Positions 1-4,969 of a stretch of DNA of 7,593 bases are shown piece by piece (positions within the stretch are counted from its first letter, which is position 1; the number at the start of each line of letters is the position of its first letter). The translations under genes and the position numbers were made by a program. The stretch is from NCBI GenBank assembly GCA_023436485.1, contig JAEZIU010000068.1, positions 1 to 7,593 of the forward strand, read 5' to 3'. Under the pieces are notes generated by a model. That model was not told the origin of the DNA and searched no databases. It worked only from the letters and a program-made list of their open reading frames with translations. The stretch is from Bacillota bacterium (GTDB taxonomy: Bacteria; Bacillota; Clostridia; Acetivibrionales; DSM-1351).

Positions 1-1
1 T

Positions 2-61
2 ATTGCAGGTATTTTAGTATTTACCGGCAGCTTTAAATATTTTAGTTATTTTGGTTTATAA
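2..61 (+). CDS. C-terminal end of a CcdA-like membrane protein (partial)
   Basis: The frame is open from the window edge and ends with TAA at 59-61, giving a 19-residue tail (IAGILVFTGSFKYFSYFGL). It is hydrophobic and aromatic, with small residues spaced as in a last transmembrane helix. The stop lies 24 nt before the start of a membrane-anchored thioredoxin, so the two are probably one operon. Proteins of the CcdA/DsbD core family pass electrons from cytoplasmic thioredoxin across the membrane to ResA-like partners and often sit directly upstream of them. The fragment is too short to show the CcdA cysteines, so the call rests on hydrophobicity and context. Any other small polytopic membrane protein would also fit. 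Confidence 0.5.
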   Translation: MAGILVFTGSFKYFSYFGL

Positions 62-85
62 AGTATAACATCGGAGGAACGTGTT

Positions 86-661
86 ATGAATAAAAAGGTC
101 ACAATTATTATATGGATTATAGCAGCATTTGCAATTATAGCAGCAGCTTACACCTTCTACACAAAGAATAAATCTCAAGGCTTTGTAACGCCGCCACAAG
201 AAGATACCGCTCCACAAAGTCAATCCGCCCAGAGCAGTAAAATTATGGCTCCTGATTTCACTTTAAAGGACATCGATGGAAAAACAGTAAAACTCTCTGA
301 TTATAAAGGGAAAATTGTTATACTCAATTTTTGGGCAGTCTGGTGTAAATATTGCTTGATTGAAATGCCTGATTTTAATGAACTCGATAAACAATTAGCT
401 AAAGATAATAATGCTGTAATTCTGGCAGTAGACGTTCAAGAATCTGAAAAATCTGTTAAGGAGTATCTTACTTCAAATAATATTGGCCTTAAAGTTTTGA
501 TGGATACAGACGGTGCCGTTTCACAGACCTATGGAGTTTCGGGATTTCCAACTACCTTTTTTATTAATAAGGATGGTTCAGTATACACCTATGTTTCAGG
601 AAAAACAGATAAGGAAACAGTATTAAAATTTCTTGACAAAATGGAAAGTACAAAAGAATAG
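86..661 (+). CDS. Membrane-anchored ResA/TlpA-type thiol-disulfide oxidoreductase
   Basis: This 191-residue protein has an uncleaved-looking N-terminal anchor (residues about 5-23, after MNKK), a Gln/Ser/Pro-rich spacer (about 30-52), and a thioredoxin-fold AhpC/TSA-Redoxin domain outside the membrane (about 54-188). The redox motif is W86-C87-K-Y-C90 after the NFWAVW strand, and the cis-proline loop is GFPTTFFI (P155). ResA-family proteins reduce disulfides outside the cytoplasm and are re-reduced by CcdA, which fits the fragment just upstream. The dipeptide between the cysteines is KY rather than the EP usual in ResA, which may shift the redox potential or partner choice. The start is set by GGAGG at 73-77, 8 nt before ATG. 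A hairpin terminator follows 9 nt after the stop. The natural substrate cannot be told: ResA acts on apocytochrome c in Bacillus, but cellulolytic clostridia are not known for c-type cytochromes. Confidence 0.88.
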   Translation: MNKKVTIIIWIIAAFAIIAAAYTFYTKNKSQGFVTPPQEDTAPQSQSAQSSKIMAPDFTLKDIDGKTVKLSDYKGKIVILNFWAVWCKYCLIEMPDFNELDKQLAKDNNAVILAVDVQESEKSVKEYLTSNNIGLKVLMDTDGAVSQTYGVSGFPTTFFINKDGSVYTYVSGKTDKETVLKFLDKMESTKE

Positions 662-670
662 CTTAATTAA

Positions 671-701
671 GGGCATTGAGGGTATTCCTCACTGCCCTTT
701 T
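671..701 (+). terminator. Intrinsic terminator of the thioredoxin gene
   Basis: GGGCA (671-675) and TGAGG (677-681) pair with CCTCA (687-691) and TGCCC (693-697), with one T/C mismatch between the two helices and a 5-nt loop. TTTT (698-701) follows. The 3' arm contains the stop codon of the leftward gene (TGA on the - strand at 689-691), so the two convergent transcription units share this sequence. On the - strand the hairpin is followed only by a weak, broken T-run. Confidence 0.8.
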
Positions 702-1648
702 AAAACTTTTAAGGTCTTATCCTCCAATTGTTTGTTGCCATCACTGTACGGCGTAACAATTGTGAAAATTTGTGACTTGTAGTTAGTACCTATATTGTAC
801 TTTATAAAGTTACCAAAAGTACCCATTGGCCCAAGATCTATGTAAATTAATTCTTCCTTATCTTTTATATTTAAAACAGCATTTCTGATATCCATTGGAT
901 AACGTACAACATCCCACAAAAATTCATTATCACCTGGCGAAGTGCTTTTTTCGCAGATGCATGAAATATATTTAACTTGAGGGTTTTTAAAGGCTTTATT
1001 TTTTAAAAATAGTTTATAGTCTGATGCTGCCGGTTCAATCATGGACGAATGAAAAGCATACTTTACAGGTAATAGCTGATGTGCACATTTATTTTCTTTT
1101 AAATATTTCTGAATCTCGGATATTGACTCAGTTTTGCTTGAAACTGCAAAATGTGATTGAAAGTTTACGGAAGCTAATTCAGAATTAGCATGTAAAACAG
1201 AAATATCATAGAATGAACTGTAGTTATTTAACACTGCCAGCATCCTTCCTTCACGACAGTTTTCTTTGATTATTTGTGCCTGTTGGTATATGCATTCCAT
1301 TGCTTTCGAAAAATCCATAACACCTGAAACAGCACAAGCTGCGAACTCACCAAGGCTGGACCCCAAAACGTATTCAGGGTAGATACCATTATGCAGAAGG
1401 ACCTGAGCAAGTGAGTACTCTACCATAAAAATAGCCGGGTGTGTGTATAATATATTGTCAAATTGCTCCTTAATGTTGTTACTGTAATACATATGATCTA
1501 GCACGGAGTTGCCACACAAGTTGTAATAAATTTTATCGAGTTTAAGCATCCATTCTTTGAATAGGGGATTATTGAGGAATAGTTCTTTTCCCATATTATA
1601 GTATTGTGATCCTTGCCCGGAAAACATAAAAACTATTGATTTTTTCAT
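689..1648 (-). CDS. Acyltransferase-fold protein, PksD/PedC-type acyl hydrolase (FabD-like)
   Basis: This 319-residue, single-domain protein has the malonyl-CoA:ACP transacylase fold. GQGSQ is at residues 11-15, the nucleophile elbow G96-S-S98-L-G-E101 is present, and the catalytic His is H200 in YAFHSS. Two departures from FabD matter. The His before the nucleophile is Ser (GSSLGE, not GHSLGE), and the Arg that binds the malonyl carboxylate in E. coli FabD (R117) aligns with Q123. From memory, stretches such as IVFMFSGQGSQYY, HPAIFM.EY, SELASVN and HQLLPV closely match B. subtilis PksD. PksD belongs to the PedC clade of trans-AT polyketide systems, whose studied members hydrolyse stalled acyl units off carrier proteins instead of loading malonate. 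The likely role is therefore thioester hydrolysis in the cytoplasm. The start has AAAAGG at 1655-1660, 6 nt before ATG. It is third in a leftward run, 99 nt after the HAD gene. Without a PKS in view the substrate is unknown, and a plain malonyltransferase is not fully excluded. Confidence 0.85.
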   Translation of the reverse strand: MKKSIVFMFSGQGSQYYNMGKELFLNNPLFKEWMLKLDKIYYNLCGNSVLDHMYYSNNIKEQFDNILYTHPAIFMVEYSLAQVLLHNGIYPEYVLGSSLGEFAACAVSGVMDFSKAMECIYQQAQIIKENCREGRMLAVLNNYSSFYDISVLHANSELASVNFQSHFAVSSKTESISEIQKYLKENKCAHQLLPVKYAFHSSMIEPAASDYKLFLKNKAFKNPQVKYISCICEKSTSPGDNEFLWDVVRYPMDIRNAVLNIKDKEELIYIDLGPMGTFGNFIKYNIGTNYKSQIFTIVTPYSDGNKQLEDKTLKVLKGQ

Positions 1649-1747
1649 AGTATACCTTTTCTATTTATCTAAATTATTTTTACTTATTTTTCAAAGTAAA
1701 TTTCCATATACAATTGCATTCTGTATCCATAATGTCAGGATGACAGC

Positions 1748-2359
1748 TCACCACTTCTGTTTCGAAGTGCTTATCAACATATTGGCAAGTTCTTTAAAAC
1801 TAACAACTGTTTTTCCATCGTACTGAACATTTCTGCTATTAAAAAGTACTGCGTCCATGCCAAGAGATTGTGCGGCCTCTAAATTAAATTTTCTATCATC
1901 TACATATATGCAGTCAGACGCTTGATGTCCAAGTTTCTCAAGTGTATGCATAAATATTTGTTCATCAGGTTTTTTTATTTTCAAGTCGCCGCTTACTGTT
2001 ATAACGTCAAAATAATCATTAATTTTAAATTTATCACGTAAATATCTGCTCCATTCGCTTAAATCATTTGATATTAAAGCTAAATGGTAATGTTTCTTTA
2101 AGAGCGGAACAAATTCGTAAAAAGCTTCATTAATTTCTATTGTATCTAAATATTCCTTTTCAATTTTACCCAAATCGCCTTGGAATCCTAGCTTTCTGAA
2201 AAGGTCTAAAGATGATAATTCACCTAAATCAGCTTTATTCCAATAATGATACACATCATCTCGACTTAAATCAGGAAATGTGCGATTTATAAATGGTAAA
2301 AATCCACCCTCCGGGTCTTTAATAATTACCCCATACATATCTAAAATTAAGGCCCTCAT
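1748..2359 (-). CDS. HAD-superfamily (IA-like) hydrolase with altered motif I
   Basis: This 203-residue cytoplasmic protein has all four HAD regions in order: motif I D7-M-Y9-G-V, a helical cap (about 16-85), motif II LIS97ND, motif III K130-P, and motif IV IYVD154-D155. Asp7 would be the phosphoaspartate nucleophile. Residue +2, the Asp that acts as general acid/base in HAD phosphatases, is Tyr here, as in the YihX-like group where this position also varies. Activity may be weak or of another kind, and the substrate is unknown. The ATG at 2374 would add five residues but has no ribosome site. The GGAGGG made by its own first codons (2367-2372) sits 7 nt before the ATG at 2359, so 2359 is preferred. 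The gene starts 27 nt after the DinB-like gene and is surely co-transcribed with it. A 99-nt gap separates it from the acyl hydrolase gene. Confidence 0.85.
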   Translation of the reverse strand: MRALILDMYGVIIKDPEGGFLPFINRTFPDLSRDDVYHYWNKADLGELSSLDLFRKLGFQGDLGKIEKEYLDTIEINEAFYEFVPLLKKHYHLALISNDLSEWSRYLRDKFKINDYFDVITVSGDLKIKKPDEQIFMHTLEKLGHQASDCIYVDDRKFNLEAAQSLGMDAVLFNSRNVQYDGKTVVSFKELANMLISTSKQKW

Positions 2360-2366
2360 GCCATAA

Positions 2367-2372
2367 CCCTCC
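2367..2372 (-). promoter_or_regulatory. Ribosome binding site that fixes the HAD start at 2359
   Basis: GGAGGG on the - strand lies 7 nt before the ATG at 2357-2359. It overlaps the upstream in-frame ATG (2372-2374), which has only A/T-rich sequence and no purine-rich site ahead of it. The shorter start also places the HAD motif I Asp at residue 7, the usual distance from the N-terminus. Confidence 0.75.
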
Positions 2373-2386
2373 ATTTTTATACTATT

Positions 2387-2884
2387 TCAGCTATCTTGTG
2401 TGGAAGTTGTGCTGCAGTTCTCCAACTCACCTAATCTTTCTCTGAAGTGAGTCAGATGGCTCTTCATATGGCTAACATAGTGGCTTAATAAGCTTTCAAA
2501 AGTAATAAATGTAGAATTCTCATCCCAATTTACATTCCACCTATGTTCTAAACATTTTTTATCTAAATTCAAAATTATATTGATTATTAGTTTATTATAG
2601 TAATAGAATAATAAAAGAAGTTCTGAGAAACTCATATTCTGATAATTTTGGATTCCTAGCCACTCATCATTTTGGTAATCAGGAAATTCAAGAACTTCAG
2701 ACAATTGTAATCTTACAAAACGTTGATGATTATTTGATGCTGAATCAATTAAGTGACCGATTATTTCTTTCAAAGTCCATTTATCCTTTGAAATTCTATA
2801 TGATGATATTTGTTCATCAATTTCAGAAAAGTTATTCTTAAATACTTTAATTAGTTCATCCAGTTCTTTAGCAATATTATCCAT
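2387..2884 (-). CDS. DinB-like (DinB_2/YfiT superfamily) putative metalloprotein
   Basis: This 165-residue, all-helical, soluble protein has the layout of the DinB/YfiT four-helix bundle. The N-terminal helix leads to the family signature W36-TLKEIIGH44-L-D. The C-terminal helix carries H135, H139, H143 and H146. H44 with H139 and H143 is the likely three-His metal site. Family members range from thiol-S-transferases (bacillithiol and mycothiol dependent) to proteins of unknown role induced by DNA damage, so the reaction cannot be named. A polar tail (about 154-165, ENCSTTSTQDS) lies beyond the fold. AAGGAG at 2890-2895 is 5 nt before ATG. It is the first gene of the leftward run, behind a candidate extended -10 promoter, and its stop is 27 nt before the HAD start. 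Confidence 0.82.
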   Translation of the reverse strand: MDNIAKELDELIKVFKNNFSEIDEQISSYRISKDKWTLKEIIGHLIDSASNNHQRFVRLQLSEVLEFPDYQNDEWLGIQNYQNMSFSELLLLFYYYNKLIINIILNLDKKCLEHRWNVNWDENSTFITFESLLSHYVSHMKSHLTHFRERLGELENCSTTSTQDS

Positions 2885-2918
2885 AAATTCTCCTTATTCA
2901 TTTAATATCAACAATAAT

Positions 2919-2948
2919 ATTTTACCATAAGTTGTTATTGTTTGTAAC
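2919..2948 (-). promoter_or_regulatory. Candidate extended -10 promoter of the leftward run
   Basis: On the - strand, TGGTAAAAT (2919-2927) is an extended -10 of the TGnTAnAAT kind. A weak -35 match, GTTACA (2943-2948), lies 18 nt upstream. Transcription would start near 2912, about 27 nt before the DinB-like ATG. An 8-bp inverted repeat, AACAATAA (2910-2917) and TTATTGTT (2935-2942), brackets the -10 and could be an operator, although the region is AT-rich. Confidence 0.45.
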
Positions 2949-2981
2949 ATTTTCCTAGCTAGCACTTTTTATAATTTTCTT

Positions 2982-3000
2982 ATTTAGGTAAATCCTAAAT
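2982..3000. repeat. Perfect 7-bp inverted repeat at the mannanase promoter
   Basis: ATTTAGG (2982-2988) and CCTAAAT (2994-3000) are separated by TAAAT. The right arm ends on the first base of the candidate -35 box at 3000-3005. The position suits an operator or activator site. No T-run follows, and the gene is downstream, so it is not a terminator. Confidence 0.5.
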
Positions 3001-3028
3001 TGATATTTAACTAAAAATATGTTAAAAT
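3000..3028 (+). promoter_or_regulatory. Candidate sigma-A promoter of the mannanase gene
   Basis: TTGATA (3000-3005) and TAAAAT (3023-3028) are separated by exactly 17 nt, each with one or two mismatches to the vegetative consensus. Transcription would start near 3035, giving an untranslated leader of about 100 nt. A second TATAAT at 3093-3098 has only a TTGATA 14 nt upstream, which is too close for a normal promoter. Confidence 0.5.
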
Positions 3029-3036
3029 TTAACTAA
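3005..3036 (+). repeat. Direct repeat of ATTTAACTAA with 22-bp period
   Basis: ATTTAACTAA occurs at 3005-3014 and again at 3027-3036, two helical turns apart. The first copy abuts the -35 and the second spans the predicted transcription start. The second copy also forms the perfect palindrome GTTAAA-A-TTTAAC (3021-3033), which covers the -10 box. This arrangement would suit a repressor or a tandem-binding response regulator. It is a sequence observation only. Confidence 0.5.
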
Positions 3037-3120
3037 GTATGTAGTTCGTAGTAATAATTTCGTCATTACATCTTGATAGCATTATTTCTTTTTATAATCG
3101 CAATAGGGAAAAATTAATAA

Positions 3121-3126
3121 AAGGAG
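3121..3126 (+). promoter_or_regulatory. Ribosome binding site that fixes the mannanase start at 3135
   Basis: AAGGAG at 3121-3126 is 8 nt before ATG 3135. An in-frame GTG at 3126-3128 would give three more residues, but its first base is the last base of this site, so it cannot be served by it. Confidence 0.85.
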
Positions 3127-3134
3127 TGTTTTTT

Positions 3135-4886
3135 ATGAAGAAATTTTATGGCAGAGTTTTGTCTCTGCTAACAGCGGTGGCACTGGCATGCACCGTTCTA
3201 ACAATCATGCCTACCAAAGTTCAGGCTGCCTATTCCCTTCCTGTAAATGTTGAAGCAGAGGCCTGCACTCTCAGCAACAGTGCTACGGTTGCTACCAATG
3301 TTTATGGAACTGAATATCCGGGGTATTCAGGTGACGGCTTTGTATGGGCATCTAATTCAGGAACAATAACTTTAGAGGTTACAGTTCCTAAAAGTGCAAT
3401 GTATGAAATTAAAACACGCTGTTGGATGTATCTTGGCAATCTTGGTGAATCCAGACTTCAGGCTATAAGTATCAACGGCGAATCTAAAGGCAACTTCTAT
3501 ATTCCAAACAAGGGAGGCTGGATGGATTACAGTTTTGGATTCTTCTATCTTGAAGCCGGAACAGCCAAGATTGAGATTGGAACATCCGGAAGCTGGGGTT
3601 TTATACTTTATGATAAGATATCCTTTGACTATGCAGATATGCCTGATCTGAACATAGAACCAACCCCATGTGATCCAATGGCGACCCCCGAAACAAAGTC
3701 CCTCATGAAGTATCTGACAAGCGTTTATGGTAACCATGTTATTTCAGGCCAGCAGGAGATTTATGGTAGCGGTAATAACGGAGATTCTGAACTTGAATTT
3801 AAGTATATTTATGATAAGACAGGCAAATATCCCGCAATCAGAGGCTTTGACATGATGAACTACAACCCTCTGTATGGTTGGGAAGATGGTACAACAGACC
3901 GTATGATACAGTGGGTAAAAGAAAAAGGCGGTATTGCAACATCCTCCTGGCATATCAATGTCCCGGCAGATTTCACAAGCTACAACCTCGGTGATAAACT
4001 GGATTGGACAAAATGTACATATAAACCGACTGCCAGCTTCAAAACAGCCAACTGTCTTGATAAAACAACAAAGGAATACGCTTATCTCATGATGGCAATC
4101 GATGATCTTGCAAAACAGCTCCTTATCCTTCAGGATGCTAAAGTCCCCGTGCTTTTACGTCCTTTCCATGAGGCCGAAGGCAATAACAACACTGATGGTT
4201 CTGGTGCTTGGTTCTGGTGGGGTTCAGCAGGTTCAGATGTTTACAAGCAATTGTGGAAGCTTCTTTATACGACACTGACAGAAACATACGGTATTCACAA
4301 TGTTATATGGGAAGTAAACCTCTATACATATGCAAATTCCCTTGAATGGTATCCGGGTAATGAATATGCAGATATCGTTGCTTATGATAAGTATGAAGGC
4401 TCACCTTACACGTGGAAAACAAGTGCTGCAACAACAGCTTTTCTGACACTTGTAAATGATACAAATGATACAAAGATGGTTGCAATGTCTGAAAATGATG
4501 TTATACCTGACATTCAGAACATAGTTAACGAAGGTGCATGGTGGCTTTATTTCTGCCCATGGTACGGTGATTTTATTACCAGTTCAAAAAATAATGATCC
4601 CGTACTGCTGAACACCATTTACAACAGTGAGCATGTAGTAACTCTGGACGAACTTCCAAAAGATATTTACGGTTCTGAACCGTCAGCCGAAGTAGCGGGA
4701 GATCTGAATTCAGACGGAGTTTTTGATGCTATAGACTTCGCACAATTAAAATCCTTCTTGCTCCAAAATACCTCAATTAACTTAACAAACGCCGACGTAG
4801 ATGGTAATGGGCAAATAAATGCCTTAGATTTTTCATATATGAAGCAAAAGCTTCTTGGAAAGATTGATAAATTCCCGGTTGAATAA
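3135..4886 (+). CDS. Secreted cellulosomal beta-mannanase: CBM35-GH26-dockerin I
   Basis: This 583-residue precursor would hydrolyse internal beta-1,4-mannosidic bonds of (gluco/galacto)mannan while attached to a cellulosome outside the cell. The signal peptide is residues 1-31 (MKK start, hydrophobic core 9-24, likely cut at VQA-A). A CBM35-like beta-sandwich (about 35-168, with VEAEA and YSGDGFV) should bind mannan or related sugars. The GH26 barrel is about 183-505, with the acid/base E346 in RPFHE, followed by WFWWG, and the nucleophile E453 in MSEND. The dockerin (about 519-578) has two calcium loops, D523-x-N-x-D-G-x-x-D-x-x-D and D554-x-D-x-N-G-x-x-N-x-x-D, with AI and AL at the cohesin-recognition positions. 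The modules follow each other without a Pro/Thr linker. It is transcribed alone, divergent from the DinB-like gene and convergent with the chitinase gene. Confidence 0.95.
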   Translation: MKKFYGRVLSLLTAVALACTVLTIMPTKVQAAYSLPVNVEAEACTLSNSATVATNVYGTEYPGYSGDGFVWASNSGTITLEVTVPKSAMYEIKTRCWMYLGNLGESRLQAISINGESKGNFYIPNKGGWMDYSFGFFYLEAGTAKIEIGTSGSWGFILYDKISFDYADMPDLNIEPTPCDPMATPETKSLMKYLTSVYGNHVISGQQEIYGSGNNGDSELEFKYIYDKTGKYPAIRGFDMMNYNPLYGWEDGTTDRMIQWVKEKGGIATSSWHINVPADFTSYNLGDKLDWTKCTYKPTASFKTANCLDKTTKEYAYLMMAIDDLAKQLLILQDAKVPVLLRPFHEAEGNNNTDGSGAWFWWGSAGSDVYKQLWKLLYTTLTETYGIHNVIWEVNLYTYANSLEWYPGNEYADIVAYDKYEGSPYTWKTSAATTAFLTLVNDTNDTKMVAMSENDVIPDIQNIVNEGAWWLYFCPWYGDFITSSKNNDPVLLNTIYNSEHVVTLDELPKDIYGSEPSAEVAGDLNSDGVFDAIDFAQLKSFLLQNTSINLTNADVDGNGQINALDFSYMKQKLLGKIDKFPVE

Positions 4887-4906
4887 AATTATAATATGAC
4901 TAATTA

Positions 4907-4949
4907 TATGCTGTCGCATTAGTGTTTTATAAACTGATGCGACAGCATA
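4907..4949. terminator. Strong hairpin between convergent genes, no U-tract
   Basis: TATGCTGTCGCAT (4907-4919) pairs perfectly with ATGCGACAGCATA (4937-4949). A T-G wobble (4920/4936) and three more pairs (4921-4923 with 4933-4935) extend the stem to 17 bp around a short loop. It lies 20 nt after the mannanase stop and 20 nt before the chitinase stop on the other strand, so it reads the same for both genes. Neither side has a run of T, so it may stop transcription poorly and act instead as a 3'-end stabiliser, or work with a factor. Confidence 0.65.
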
Positions 4950-4969
4950 AATTATGTAAACATTATAAA

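Noticed and set aside
689..1648. Housekeeping malonyl-CoA:ACP transacylase (fabD)
   Set aside because: No fab genes nearby, the GHSLGE His and malonate Arg are both replaced, and the protein resembles PksD more than FabD.
1733..1745. TGTCA-GGA-TGACA inverted repeat after the HAD stop as a terminator
   Set aside because: The stem is only 5 bp with a 3-nt loop and no T-run on the - strand; too weak to claim.
2955..2962. CTAGCTAG palindrome between the two divergent promoters as an operator
   Set aside because: An 8-bp palindrome outside both core promoters is expected by chance and has no supporting second site.
3073..3098. TTGATA/TATAAT as the main mannanase promoter
   Set aside because: The spacer is only 14 nt, outside the working range for sigma-A; the upstream pair with a 17-nt spacer is better.
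3037..3134. Riboswitch in the mannanase leader
   Set aside because: Only weak 5-bp pairings (such as GTAAT/ATTAC at 3051-3069) and no recognisable aptamer core.
3372..4485. Open frames on the - strand across the mannanase gene
   Set aside because: Cys- and His-rich, low-complexity translations with no ribosome sites, fully covered by a well-supported CBM35-GH26 gene on the other strand.
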